A stretch of 64,000 nt of DNA from Sipunculus nudus (Eukaryota > Annelida > Sipuncula > Golfingiida > Sipunculidae): positions 44,296,659 to 44,360,658 of the forward strand of contig CM049313.1 of assembly GCA_026874595.1 (NCBI GenBank), given 5' to 3'. This document shows, piece after piece, positions 1-14,500 of the stretch (its first letter is position 1; every line of letters starts with the position of its first letter). The translations under genes were made by a program, and so were the position numbers. Under the pieces are notes generated by a model. The model worked only from the letters and a program-made list of their open reading frames with translations. It made no database searches and was not told the DNA's origin.

Positions 1-1077
1 AAATATGGTACCTTCTATATGGGAATTTGATACCAAGGACTCCTAAATTGATGAATGTTTCAAGGGGTACCTATTGGGTATCCTTTTCTCACTATTTCAA
101 TATCTTACCTTAAGCTTGCTAACTGTGGCAGATATACATGCAAGTATGCAAGTTAATACATGCTTAAAAATGCTTTTAATCACAGCTACACCGGTGCAAC
201 TATGTATAACATGCAGGGACTGTTTCAGGATTTTGGCCCAAGGGGATGACCGACTGGATCAAATAACTACTTCTAATAAATACTACTTAGCATCTGATCT
301 ACCTGTTCACCTGCAAATACACGAGTGATCTTATGAACTATAACATGACAGTGTGTATGATAATATCATACACTCTGTACAGCTCCTGTACTGAAATACT
401 GATAAAAATACATGCTGACATGTGCATACATATAGTGGTTAAATATCTGCCCAATAACATTCACAGTATATGTACATATATATGTGAATGAAAGCCAAGT
501 GGAGGAAGCCACTGCACGTCACATCCAAGTGAATATTTACCGGTTTTAGTATCATCTCTGTACTCCAAGTGGGATTGGCCTGGTTTGGACAGAAAAACAT
601 TATAAATATGTCTCCTATACTGGAAACAGGCTGTGCCATCACAGATTTATAATACATAATATAAATATACCCAGGAAAACCTTGAGGAGGCCTCTGAACT
701 GAAGAATACCAAGTACTCAATTATAACTCTTTCCAGCACTTTAACTTTATAAAATTGTATACAGGTTTAAAGAATGAACAGCTACTGATGATCACATCCA
801 GTGGGGGACCTTGGTATTTATTACAGAAACACTATCACTGGTGATTTTTATACATTATATATGGCAGGAATTCTAAATCAGACTTTTGATTTTAGTGTAG
901 GTATACATATTCCAGGTAATTTTTAGTTTCTGAATTCATCATCTCACATCTTTCACAAACATTACACCCAAAAAAGTCTTTGTGTTAAATTTTTGTGGTC
1001 ATACATCTTGTGATATAAACTAATACTAAATATATGTCTTGTCCTGTATCTTGTGCTTTTATAAAAAGACAGCTCAC
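1..1077 (-). other. probable intron of the TTLL gene, left edge
   Basis: This stretch follows the strong splice donor (GTGAGC) of the last visible TTLL exon, so it should be the 5' part of the next intron on the minus strand. I find no acceptor-bounded segment here that continues the protein. A few open frames exist, but they are AT-rich and show no family resemblance. The remaining 3' exons are therefore probably beyond the left edge. Confidence 0.5.
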
Positions 1078-1252
1078 CTCAGAACTATACTTGTGAGAAA
1101 ACAGTCTTCTGGCAGGAGGGATGGTGCTGCGTTTGACCTTTCTCCGCCTCGACCCAGGGCTCTCAGGACGAAGACCTTCACCTCGTGGCTTGCCCTTCTT
1201 AAGCATGGCATCCAGTTTTTCTTGCTTTTTCATAATTTCTTCCCTCTGTAGC
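1078..1252 (-). CDS. TTLL13: TTLL exon: basic C-terminal extension, last exon in window
   Basis: Encodes RLQREEIMKKQEKLDAMLKK, a charged helix, then a Gly/Pro/Ser/Arg-rich stretch ending RRLFSHKYSSE. The acceptor is GTATTTATAG and the donor GTGAGC, phase 0, so the message continues past the left edge. The extreme basicity fits tubulin-tail or lattice binding; the sequence itself is poorly conserved. Confidence 0.85.
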
Positions 1253-4200
1253 CTATAAATACAGTAGACAAATTCCACTGAATATGAAATGCAACAATGA
1301 ATTTAAGAATAAATTTAAATTAAAACAGTGCTGCAAAAGCATTTTCAAACATATTGAAAAGAAAGTAAAATATAAGCTTTTGATATAGCAATGTATGTCC
1401 TGCCAGTTCTGCAGACTATCAACACCCTTTTTTTTACCAGATGGGGAGTCATCATTTTCATGCCTTTTAGGCTTTAATAGAGACATAAACAACTTTATGG
1501 TTTCAAAATAACAATCCCTTGATTCAAAGTAAGGGTCAATCTCTTGGTTATATTCATAACTGCACAGATCTAACAAAATGCATACCTTCTACAATGCTTA
1601 AAACAAATGGCTCACTTGTTAAAATTAAATAAATCCTTTTATTCACAATACTTAACTGAAATCCATAAATCTGAAAAGATATCTTGTATACCATCAAACA
1701 AACAGATGTAGAAACAATGAAAATACCCTATCCACATCTGGCGGCAAACCAAGCCAACCTTTTATGAAACTCTTCTCACCCTCAAGAAATCAAAATTGCA
1801 TTGCAATCATTCCATAACAATATGTAAATTAGATGTCCAAATCAGATAGAAGGCCAGACAGACATGGGTTAGAAAGTATCCTTCATCTAAACTTAATGAT
1901 ACAGGTAATCCACCAATGCAGTACAAGCAATGAACACGTTTTACCTTGCACACTCAGATCTGGCCTTAAATGCTGCTGTCTCCTGGTAGAGGGAGCCACT
2001 GCTGTGGAAAAACTTGTCGTATTTCTCAGAAGTGGGGTTCGGATAAATGCGACGGAAATTTCCTAAATGTGAGTCTTCATACTCAGCGAGGACTTGTTGC
2101 CACTGAGCCTGAGCTTTGTCAAACTCCTCCCTGTCATTAAACAAAAGTCATAATTAAATCAAATGCATACATAGTATAAAAAGCAAAGTGAAAAAACATA
2201 CCAAGTACATATATCACATAAAATTTGTTGTTAATTTCAAGTACTTCAAGTGATTTATACTGAATTATTCTAAATGGCAATTTCTGTTTGGTAGGAGATC
2301 TCTTTCGCAAGTACATGGACACTGAATTTTAAGGCTGTCACCCCATTGGTAACAAAACATGCAAGTTGAACAAAAAGACCATTAGAATAAGTTTTAATAA
2401 ACATTAATTTAGAAACAAGCCAAAACACTGATAAATTTTTGTGTGAACACTTACTTAGATTCCTTTTTGTTTTGCCGCTGGAACAATCTTTCTTTGATTT
2501 TCCGTTTATCTTCCTCGATGCATTTCTTTTTATCGACAGCACCAAAGTTAACAAGAGCGAGTGTGTCATGAAGGAGGGCCTCCTTGATCTCCTTGTCCAG
2601 CTTGGCATCTGTGTGAAAGCTTGGCGAGTGATTGACCTGAAAATAAAGTAGCAGTATGCCTATACTGACTGTCCCTCTCTATAAACCAAGACTTTACTCA
2701 GAACTCTGTAAAGAGAAAAACAAAGGGACCCACTGGTCATGGCACTCAGTTAAATTCTGCAAAATTTTAGAAAATGCAAATTATGCTTATTTCTTTTTAT
2801 ATATATATTTTTTTTAAACATTAACATTTGAAAAACTAAGAGGAAATAACCCTGCTATTTGGTGAAAAATAATCAGATACTAAAGAGATGATAACCATAC
2901 TTGACTGCCATTTAAAAAAAAACAGTACAAGTTTTAGAGATACTGTGTTGCATATAAAATGTTTACAGATGGACAGATATACAGATATACACCAAAAATA
3001 TATTCTGGTTTATCTCATTGTACACACAAAGTTTGAGCTTTAAAGTTTACTAAATCTATTTGAGATTGTTGTATGAAACTTTAAGAATGATTCTGAATCT
3101 ACAGAAAGTTTTTGTGTCAGTAGCTTAAGAAAACTACCAAACCTTTTTAAGTGATACTGATAAACAAGTTGAGAGTATCATGGGAAATTCACAAAAATTA
3201 TTACACAAACCTCAAGCAAAAATGGTTTAAGCTTCTTGTCAAGCATGACATCAAAACCCAGGATTTCAAAACAGGCACTTCCTTTGACATGGTTAGGAAA
3301 ACAGGTTCGGTAGTTGTGCTTGAGGACCCCATGTGCCGAGATGATGGTCTTGATGATGACATCATCAATATCGTTCCATATCTTGTCAACATCATACCCG
3401 TTTTCTTTTAACCATTTGTTTGTCGTTGTGATCCGCCTAAAACATTGACAACATGTCTTCATGTCAGTCTGGGGCTGCTCAGCACTTAATTTTTCTGCTT
3501 GACTTCTTTATTTTTACATGATTCTGACTATGATGCCATCTGGATTTTATAAACAAGGGACCTATGGGTCACGACGCTCAGCTGTTATATATGATAAAAA
3601 AATATTATTTAGAAATGAGGCACATGCTGGTTTTGTGTGGTAATAAATATAAGCTGTATTATGAGTTGTTGTTTAGCTTATGTATGATTTTGATAGTACC
3701 TTTGGAGACAGGGAAGAGGATTGATTTCATTTATTTTATTAACAAATGGAGTACTACTGTCACACAGATTTTGACTTGGCCATATAACTTATAAGCAGAA
3801 CATATAATATAAGAGTTTAACTATTTATTAAAAAAATTACAAATATTGTCCCAAATATAATTTTTATTAAAAATAATAAGAGAATCATATGATTTTTTAA
3901 AATGAAATATAACTGATATGATTATTAAAATAATATTAAAGAATATATTCATGAATGCATTCATGAATACATTTTGAAAGTATTTGCACGAGTATTCATA
4001 TACTTTCATTTTTACTTGAATTCCCATTCTTTATGCAAGAAATTTTATAATGGAGTACATAATCATATTCCTATTTAAATACAATTACAAAGTATTCGCA
4101 CCATGTCTGGTATTTATTAAGTTTTCACCAAACAATGATGTTGAGAATCCAGAATATACAAAATTCACACATTTAAATAATGATCATAAGTACCTGGTTT

Positions 4201-7200
4201 TATGGCTTTTATTTATATTAAAAAATAACTGTAAAATATTCATTTTGGACTAATTTCACATCAATGTACACACTAGACACAGTAGGAATCTAGATTAATA
4301 TTATCAACTGCATCTTTGTCTATCATTAATTTCCTTCATATAATCCTTAATGATTAGTAATGAATAATAAGATTTACTTGTTCATCATTAAAAATGAACT
4401 GAAAAATGCCATAGGTGACTGCATGGTGTTATTTGGAATATGTGACATTCTACCCATCGATACAAGATTCTTATATCATCAGTAACTGCAAGTTAATTTC
4501 CTGTTATTATAAACTAACAAATTCCTTTTCTATTTTTCTTTAATTTGTTATTAAAAACCAATAAAAAATTATTAATTTATTGTTTATTGTTATGTTGTTG
4601 GTTTAAACTACTAGATGAGTTGGGTTGAACACCTGGATCAACTGTGGCTGGCCATAAGCTGCCTGGATTCTCCCCTCAAGCGTGCATAATTTGATGAAAG
4701 GTCAACAAGGTCAACATACAGGTGACTCAAGAGGGGCTGGAGAGAGCCAAAGTCTGACAGGGTCTCATAAAAAACATTTATAAAAGCTACAATATTTGGC
4801 AAATTTCTTTCAGCTTTCTAAACTAAAAAGCTGAAATCCTTATGTGTGCATGATATGAAAATTATATCAACAGTGCTCACGGGAAACAAACGTGCCATGG
4901 TCACAGTTGGGCAAAATTTAAGGTACTAATTTTATATTTATACTAATAACTTATAAAGTTTGAAAAATTCAGAACTAATTTTGGGTATTCAATTGAATCT
5001 TGATTAAATAATGTTACATCCCTGACAAAAAAGATCTCTAGCTTCAGCAATGCCCTTGTTAAGGGAGTAAATATATTTCTTGATTTTTTACAAAGTGATT
5101 ATGTTTGGGCCCATAACTAAAAAAAATACTCAATACTGACATCATTTCTGGCATGTGCATAGTGAATGTATAGAAAAATATGTATATTATATATGATTAA
5201 AGTCAGATCAGTGGTTTTGATATTAGGCAGTCTTAAAGTGTAACATTGGGTTTTTAATGGAAAAATGAAGTTTTTCATTGATATCTCGAAGGAATTAAGT
5301 CCTAGTGACCAAATTCTTGGCATGGTAGGGGATTTTGGAGAAATCTGACTGTATGCTAAATTTAAGGAACTTAGAGCTGAAGCTCGGGAGCTGAGCTCTA
5401 GCTAACTGCATAACACTAGCAATATGTGACATGGTGCTTGAAAACTTGAATAAAATCTACAGTTTTTGATCAACTGGTTTCAAATTTTTGGTGTTAACAG
5501 TTGAAATGCTAACAAAAACATGCTGTGAAAATTAAATCTACAGCAGTTACAGCAAAAAAACGTGCCATGGTCAAATTTGGGCAAAATTTAAGGTACCAAT
5601 TTTTTATTTTTGCTAATATTTTTAAAAATTTAAAAGATTTTGATCTAATTTTGGGTATACAATTTAATTTTGATTAATAAAAGTAATATTACTGGAAAAA
5701 AAGTGCTTAGCTTTAACAAGTTTTGTGTTAAGTGATAAAATTTCTTTCCTGATTATTTACAAAATGCATTATGTTTGGGCCCATAACTTTTTTAAATTAA
5801 ATAATAAAGACCTAATTTCTGGTATGTACATAGGAATTATATAGAGGATTATTTATAGGAAATATGAGGAAAAACAGATGAGTGGTTTTGATATTAGGCA
5901 GTCCTAAAGTGTGAAAATAAGTTTTTAATAAAAAATTGAGGTTTTTCCTTAATTTCTCAAAGGAATGAAGTGGCAAAGACCCAGTTTTCGGCTTGGTAGG
6001 AGATCTTGGGGACATCTAACATTATGCTGAATTTTGGATTCCTAGGTCTTACGGTTTCAAAACGTGCCACATCTACGGACGGACGGACGGACGGACGGAC
6101 AGACGGACGGACGACGGACAATGGACCACGACTATAGCTCAGATGACTTATAGTCAGCTGAGCTAAAAAAAGTATAAAATCTGATAGAAAAAAAGTATAA
6201 GAACTGTCACAAAAAATATATATTGATGAAGAAATTTGCAACTTTTTCCCAATTTTACAGCATCTGATGCTTATAAATAAGACCAGTGAGAGCATGTTAC
6301 AAGGATCTTCACTTCAAAAAGTCAGAAACAGTAAAACAGATAATTTTATATGAGAAAAAAATGTTTACAAGGTATGAAGGGGCAGGGCTGATGTTAATTC
6401 AGTCTGTGCCTTTTGATGAAATTGATAAGGACTGTCAATGCAGGTTGGAAATAAAACTGACAAGTGACACAAGTATGGGAGGACATAAGGAGGGGTACAG
6501 AACAGTACCAAGTATCCATGATTACCTATGATTCTCTTACCTCTTGCTTCCAGCTTCATCATCCCGTACAAAATCCTTGCTACTTTTATTGATGGCGTAA
6601 TTTGTTAGATGCATAAAAACATTATCCTGCAAAAAGATAGAAGAATACATGTCAAGCACAGGACAATAGGAATACATGGTTAGATCTGGAAACAGACTGA
6701 ATACTTTCCTGCACATATGTAAGACTCAAATATATTTCACTCTTCAAGCAGTGTTCAGAAACATATATTATTTTGTTAAACTTGTTTTTTCTTGGCTTAT
6801 ATATTAAGACATATATACAAAATCTAGCATGCACTTAGTGGTGGAAAAATACTTTCAGTTTGAAAAATTATAAATTATCTAATGTATGTCTCACCATTTT
6901 AAAACACAGTAAATTTATTTTATTTATCATGAATGATAAAGATACAAGAAAGTTTATTTCCTTGCATTTGGATAAAGCTACAATTTTGTTTGCTTCAAAT
7001 TCTACTGATCAAGTATGAATCAACAAATAGGTTAAGAAAATTTAGTTTTTCAATTCTCAGATATATCTGAATTCAGGTAAAAATACTCACAACATTATGG
7101 CCACTAGGCTCAGTGTACTTTGTCGTGGCAAACCTGGCCAGTCCATCCTTGAACACAAATATCCTCAGGGGATCACAGCTTGTTACTAAGGTGTACACAC

Positions 7201-7532
7201 GTAGATCAAACTTAAAACCATCTATCAAAAACGGCTGAAACAAAAACAAGCTTGAGTTGTGAATAATTTATTGTATCTTAACATATCATATTGCAAGTAA
7301 ATCATATGATATACACTGAAATCTCACAACACGACCATCTGCAGGACTAGCCAAAATGATCATGTAAGTAGGGTGGTTGTGTTAGAGGGGTGGTCATGTT
7401 AAGCTACTATTCCTTTTACACGGTTGAGGCCGCGGTATGCTGTCGCGGTATGCGGTTGCGGCAAGGCTGATTCCTTTTATGTGGATAAAAACAATGTTTG
7501 TATATGTGATATAATATTTATGTATGATATAT

Positions 7533-7572
<40 letters not shown>

Positions 7573-8481
7573 GTATTGTGAAAGTGGCAGTGAAAGACAG
7601 AAAACCAGCCGCTTGACTTGAAACAGATACATGTATTGCATGGGCAGACCATTCACCAGTGAATGACAGACAAATGTTTCCAAAATTCACAATAATTTAA
7701 ATTGAGGCGGAAAAAGTTTTTACTTGTGACATATACACGTTATAATCCTGGGGGAACCCCTATGGGACGTATACAATTTATTGGGATTCCTTGTCCGACC
7801 CCATCCATTTAAAATTTTTTGTCGGATTGGTCGCTACATGATCCGAAAAAAATTTTGTCAGATGACAGGTCGGATATGTACTGCGACGGCAACTGCATAA
7901 AAGGAATTAGTCCTTCATAATATCATATGTTCGACCCTATCCGCAACTGCACAGCAGCCACAGCTTAAGTGGTATGGTCTTGTTGGTGGGGTGGTCATGT
8001 TAATGGGGTGGTCCTGTTAGTGGGGTGGTTGTGTTAGAGGGGTAGGCGTGATAATGGGGTGGTCATGTTAGTGGGGTGGTCATGTTAGTGGGGGGGGTCA
8101 AGTTAGAGGGGTGGTTTTGGTGGGATGGTTGTGTTAGAGGGGTTGGCGTATTTGAGGGGTGAGTATGTTAGAGGGGTTGTTGTGTTAGTGGGGTGGTAGG
8201 CAAGTGGGGTGGTCTTGTTATTAGGATGGTTGTGTTAGTGGGGTGGTCTTTTTAGTGGAGTGGTCTTGTAAGTGGAGTGGTCTTGTAAGTGGAGTGGTCT
8301 TGTTAGTGGGGTGGTCATGTTAGTGGGGTGGTCGTGTTAGTGGAATGGTTGTGTTAGTGAGGTGGTCGTGTCAGTGGGGTGGTAGTATAAGTGGGGTAGT
8401 CGTGTTATTGGGGTGGGACCAAAAAACGCGGTGGTCTTAGCAGGATGGTCATCAGGCTAGGTTTCACTGTATGTATGTATG

Positions 8482-8565
<84 letters not shown>

Positions 8566-11500
8566 TCAAAATGTAATTACACATGAGATGTGTCATAATA
8601 ATAAAAAACACCCCCCTCCCATAAAAATGCTTTTGAAGTATAATACACAACAGACCATGCAGGATCTACAAGACTTATATGAACAAGCTGAATAGATATT
8701 AAATGCCATTTACCTTAACCACTTTAGTCGTCAATATTAATTTAATCTCTAATTAACAGATCACATGGCACCTATCAATTAAGTGTAAATATGTCAAACA
8801 TCAATTGCTCCAAAAAAAATCATCAGGAAAAACACCTCTGCTCTCTGAAAATAATCACATGGTTGATATAGGAGCGTACCTTGGAGATGTACTGTTGACA
8901 CAACATGTGTTCATGAGGCTTGACTTCCTTTGGGTTCTTGGTTACCCAGATCCCCTTTCCCTGGCAACCACTCTCCGGTTTGAGGATATACGTCTTGTGT
9001 TTTTTCTGGCGTGTGTATGCTTGAAAGTCTCCGTAACTGTAGTAAAAAGAAGAAAATGATTATATAAACTGCATGATGACACAAAGACAGAGAGAGATGA
9101 CACTCATTTTTAAGCTATGTGTGATCAAAGAATACACAGCAGGCATGTAGCAGTGTGGACAGGGCAAGAACTAAGTTAAGTCAATCTATTACTCAGGATG
9201 TACCCTGTTTATTTGTTACAGGGTTTTGCTCAGATTTGAGAGGTTATAAATGGGTCTCAGAGTCAATATTTAATGAGACCTATGTCAAGTGTCTGTAACA
9301 GAGAGGAGGTGTTTATGTCTATCTGTCTGTTTTTCTACCTCTCTGTGTGAATATAGAGAGAATCTGTCTGTCTCTATATCTGTATCTTTCTGCATCTGTG
9401 TCTATCTCATCTGCCTTTCTCTCCATATCTCTCTCTCTCTCTCTCTCTATCCAGATCTCAATCTCTCTCTCTCTCTGCCTGTATCTTCCTATATCTCTGT
9501 TTGTTTGTGTGTCTGCATGTCTCTGTCTGTCTTTCTGTGTGTCTATCGTTCTCAGTTTGTTTATCTCTCTCTGTTTCTCTGTCTGTTTGTGTGTATCTCT
9601 GTCTGTGTACATCTGCCTGTAAGTCTGTATGTATACATTTATACTCACTCTGCGGGTAGACACCAGGACCGGGGGAAGACATTGTACTCTTTGGGAAACA
9701 ACTTGAGCATGCGGTTCATATTCCTGGCCAGCAAGTCTTTCCTGCAGATCTCACTCATTCCAGGAAAATGGTTTATTTTCTACAAAATAATGCAAGCATC
9801 TTCCTTACAGATAACTGTTCATACACCCAAAGGATGGCAAGCAGAGCAATGAGTGTCTGTTATCAAATGACAGCGGTCCTATTTCATAATGCTCCAGATG
9901 TGAACATTTTGTTCTTAACAAGAAAGCATATACCTAAAACTACATGTTGAACAGGCCTCAACTTAGTACATGGTATATCATGCATACAAAGAGTTAAGTA
10001 TATATTCATGTTTGTGACAGTCAGAAAAACAGTCATTACATAACATTCAAATAAAATTCAGATATCTGAATGTTCAATTTTGATGTAAATGAAATCTGGA
10101 AAAGCAATACTGTGCTCTACTTGTAAAAACATGTTTGACATTCTGTTTGCTATAAATATGAAATTATTGCATTTACACATAGCTAAAGAATAATAAGGAA
10201 ATCACAAGAGTATTTAAGGTTTTTCAAGAAAGAATTATAACAAAGTAATAGTTTTTAATATATTTCTTTAAATGTTTGAAAGGATTCATATATAATTCAC
10301 AAAATTCTGAATTCCGATTCAGGATTATATGAACTGTGTATAATTTTTTTATATTTTCTGAAATACTATCTTAATTTTTTTCTTTCAGTTTTGAGTATCT
10401 ATAATGTTAAACAAGGGTTATAACAGAGAGTATGTGACCTGGTATCGTTTCATCTCCATGACGCGTTCCAGGGCCACAGAGAAGTCCGTCCAGTAGAGAT
10501 TCCAGTCATCATCTTCCCCAACCTCCTTGAAACCAAACCGTTTAGATGCTCGCCGAACTAAAGATAATGGAAGGGCAAAGGTAATGAGCCTGTTAAAAGC
10601 TAATCAGCAGCATATAGGCAACAATTACATGTAAAGAAATCAAATGTTCTAAATAATATGGATTAGAAGATTTTAATGTTATAACAAGATGAATACTGTT
10701 TAAAAATCAGATAAGTACAGTAAAACCTTATGAATAATATAACCCTTAAAAAATAATAATCTCTTATCACTTCATACAGGAACAATACACTGGCAATTCT
10801 CTTTATTTAGTTTTAAGGTTAACCTTTAGTCTGAAGTGTAAAACCATAACACTTAAAGACCACTTATTTGACAGAAAACAAATATGTAAAATCCTCTTTT
10901 GGTCCCAATTTTAAGAATTTAACATACAACAGATGGATACGTGTTACAAAGTTATGATAGATTATACTGTTATTACCATCAACACATCAAAGACTTAAAC
11001 TGGTCATACTGAACAGAACCTATAAATATATGAGAAGTCTCAACTATTTACTGATCAAAGGCAGAACGATAAATAATAGAGATGTGAACAGGCAGGTAAC
11101 AATATCATTCTGTATTTTGCAAGGATACAATAAATAAAAAGCTAAAAAGAAAAGTTAAATGTAAAGATAAATTTACTGTACTGAAGCACAAAATCTTGAC
11201 TGCACAAACAAAAATGACAATGCGATACAGTGATCCCTGCTTTGGGAGACCACCAAACCTTTGAAAGAAAACTGGTAAGTAATTGTAGGTGAGTGTTTGA
11301 TCAAGGGACATTAAAGTTAGTCATCATTTACATCTTAATACAGGTCCATAAGCAGATATATTTAATTTTTGTATTTTTTCAGCTACATATGACTTTGCAA
11401 TAAAAATTATTTTATTTAAATATGTGTTATCCATCAATATTTATTCACTTGAAGTGTAAACTGATCATCATTGTCAGTCAATTTGGCAGTAAAGTGTCAC

Positions 11501-14500
11501 CATAATTTGCAAATTAATTAGATCCAACTGAAACTGCCATAATAAAACATGCAAGGTGGGAGCACCATCTGTAAGTGATTGTGGTCACCTACAATCTAGA
11601 GGTAGAAATTACAAGGGTCAAACAGTTTTGTAAGTGGTTGCAAAGCAGATCAAGCTACGTTTTTAACTGTATAGCTATCTGTGCAAAGGAAAAACATTAA
11701 CAGTAGGTGGTCATTAAATTCAGGAGTCTCTCAAACCAGGGACCAATGTACCACAAAAGCACGGACAATTTGTTTCTGAAATGACTAGCATATATGTTAC
11801 AGGATTTTTCCATAGTGCATTAAATGTCTTCTTAATAATAAATGATATTTAAACTCACCTGATTCATATCTGCAGTTTGTGGTACAGATGTACAGCCACC
11901 TGTGGAAGAAAAGACAAATTATTAAACTGTTCTGTACTAGCCCAAAGAAATGGTACATAATGATCTATGAAGAATCAATGCAATAAAACTATTTGTTTCA
12001 GGTGTGACTACAGATGATTAAAAAAAAATTATGTTATTTATATGGACATGACTTATAACTAGACTACGGGTAGTCAACAAGCAACTACGTATATCCTCCA
12101 AAATCAGAGCAGGATGAGTGAAGTGAGGCATGGATTGAGTTGCAAACAGGAATTAGAGTTAGATGTGTAACATATTAACATAGATGTCTGCCACGTAAAC
12201 ATGACTGTAGGTGGCCCCACCTGTTATTTGAACGAGAAACTATCCAAGATGTATACACATGCAAAATTTCAGGTGGATAAGTCAAACCACAGAGTGATTT
12301 TATTTTCAGCAGACAAACAGATGGACGCTGTGCAAAAATGGTTGCAGGTGGCACCACCAGTTTCTTGTATGATAAAGTGCTATGAGAGATCTATACACAT
12401 GCAAAATTTCAGGTAGATACGTCAAACCAGTCCGGATATATTAGCATGGATATCTGCAGCATGAACATGAATGTAGGTGGTGCCACCTCTCATAAAATCA
12501 AGAAAGTTATCCAGGATGTATACAGCTACACGCATGCGAAATATCAGGTGAATAAGTCACACCACTGATGAGATATGAGTGATTTTAACCCAAAGCAAAC
12601 AAACAGATGGACGCTGTGTAAAAATGGTTGCAGGTGGCACCAATAGTTTCTTGTATGATAAAGAGCTATGTGAGACCTAAACACATGCAAAATTTCAGAA
12701 AGATTAGTCAAACCAGTCCAGAGATATTAGCATGGATGTCTGCAGCATGAACGTGAATGTAGGTGGCGCGACTGTAAAAAATCAAGAGAGCTTTCCAGGA
12801 TGTATACGCATGCTGAATTTCAGGTGAATAGGTCCAAACACTGCAGATCGAGATATGTGTGATTTTATCCCAAGGCAGACGAAAAGATGAACGCTGTGCA
12901 AAAATGGTTGCAGGTGGTGCCACCATTTTTTGTATTTGTTATAAAGATATCTAAGGGCTACATTTGTGCAAATTTCTTTACTGATTGGTCAAACGTGTCC
13001 CAAGATTTGTGGATTAATGTGTCAAATCAGACGCACAGATGGACACACTAGAGAGAAGAAACGTCAGAGGTCAATGACAAATGCTTAGGCACCAGTTAAT
13101 TGTAGTGACCCGATAATTGTTAAGTTTCGGAAAAATTGGTCCAGTAGTCTCAGAGGAGTTCTCTGGAAATGAATACAGCGGCAGCAGAACCTGGTAAAAA
13201 ACAAAGTATCCGCAAAACTTTGTTTTGGTGGATACAATTATTGCTCCTGAACGACTGATATCAAAACTGCGTAAAACTGCAAATACGGTTTACTGTGACT
13301 CAAGTTCTAAGTGATCTTTAACACCACATGTTCATGTTTTACATATAATATCAGTTGATAAATCATGAGTATTTGTAACTTGTACTGTCTGAAATGTGAT
13401 TTTCAGATTTATGAAATAGAACATTTTGCATGACATTTCATCCCCTCATGTCCACAATTTTCAACAAGATAAATAATTACCTACCTCAAACCTTATATAT
13501 TTTTAAGAAATAGTATTATTTTAAAATATGAGAAATCAGTCTACATTTTACAACATATCAGCCCCACTTATGGCAGTCAAGATCAAAGGTTACATGTAAA
13601 AACAGCCTCAATTGACAGCTGTTTATTGGATAATGTCATATAATCACTCTAAAAAATATAACCAGCTAAAACAAAGATGGCTACTCATGCAGGGAGACAT
13701 CTGATTTGTCAGGTCACTGTAAAGAGTGAAAAAAAGTTGTAAAAAACAAACTGGAGATTTATCATAAAATTCTTAATTGCCATATTAGGCTGCCACTTCC
13801 ATACACAGATCTAAGTTAAAATTAATGAAAAATATAAATTTTTGAGTAAATTATCTCCAAAACACAAGTGAACACAGGTTGGTGGAATGGAGTATAATAC
13901 ATTTTGTTGGGAGTAATGACAATGAAACCAAAGCAAGATCCAGATCACATTCTTGGTATTGTATGAGGCTTTAGATGGACATTTATTTGGTTGTCTTACT
14001 GACCCTAGCTGGCACCACACTGTGCCGTCTCATGTAATATTTGTAAACATACCAATTAATCCATGTATATCTTTAACCCCAAATCAGGACACATCAACAC
14101 CAATTGAGGAAGCTCTACCTGACATCAGGCACGATCCATTAAGTAAACACTTAAGTCTTTATGAGTGCAAGAAGTGCTGAAGCGTCTCTGGTTGAAAGTA
14201 CATGTACACACCCAAAAGATTTACTAGTTCCACCAAGGAGGTCATCTTTTCACCTGTGAGTGTGTTTGTGAGTAGGAGATTAAAAAAAAATCTAATATTC
14301 ACAAAATTTTGGGGAGTGGTAGAACATTGGCCAGGGACAAGAAGTGATCCTGTGGCACAGTGGGACTGTTTTGCTTAAGCAAATGTGTGATCTCTACATT
14401 TGCATTAGTATAAAATCTCATTAAGAAGTAAAACAGCTCAGGAACTGTGTCACTTTTTCCAGCCATAGCTTCCATAGACTCAAGATGGGCCTTTTACATG

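Larger units (their letters stand above)
1253..3210 (-). other. three short TTLL introns (1253-1944, 2131-2454, 2637-3210)
   Basis: These are AT-rich introns of 692, 324 and 574 bp. The 574-bp intron carries, at about 2718-2760, a fragment of the interspersed repeat whose hallmark is GGGACCCATGGGTCAT. Nothing else stands out. Confidence 0.6.
3437..6540 (-). other. TTLL intron with two interspersed repeats
   Basis: A 3.1-kb intron. A short repeat end (GGGACCTATGGGTCACGACG) lies at about 3555-3590. Plain AT-rich sequence follows to about 4600, then a moderately GC-richer unclassified block (4610-4770). The rest is two plus-strand copies of one interspersed family, listed separately. Confidence 0.6.
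7314..8469. mobile_element. pogo/Tigger-like MITE carrying a 17-bp minisatellite
   Basis: Left end TA|CACTGAAATCTCACAACA; right end, read inverted, TA|CAGTGAAACCTAGCCTGA. Both are flanked by TA and continue into ACGACCATC or TGACCATC, matching the CAGT-start and TA-target pattern of pogo/Tigger elements of the Tc1/mariner group. The interior is almost entirely a tandem array. After removal of the nested 562-bp insert the element is about 590 bp. It lies in a TTLL intron. Confidence 0.6.

Noticed and set aside
8405-8695. Tyr/Ile repeat proteins around (TA)n tracts, also at 7.5, 46.6, 48.4, 49.8 and 61.7 kb
   Set aside because: Translations of (TA)n microsatellites, present on both strands.
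9289-9852. Long open frames on both strands across the CT-rich tract
   Set aside because: Composition-driven: CTCT/CTGT repeats lack stops in several frames. The true coding exon here is the minus-strand TTLL exon 9649-9779.
12175-12926. Small open frames in the tandem arrays, likewise at 23.6-24.9 and 36.3-37.1 kb
   Set aside because: They repeat with the array monomers on both strands and show no coding conservation; they are satellite-derived.
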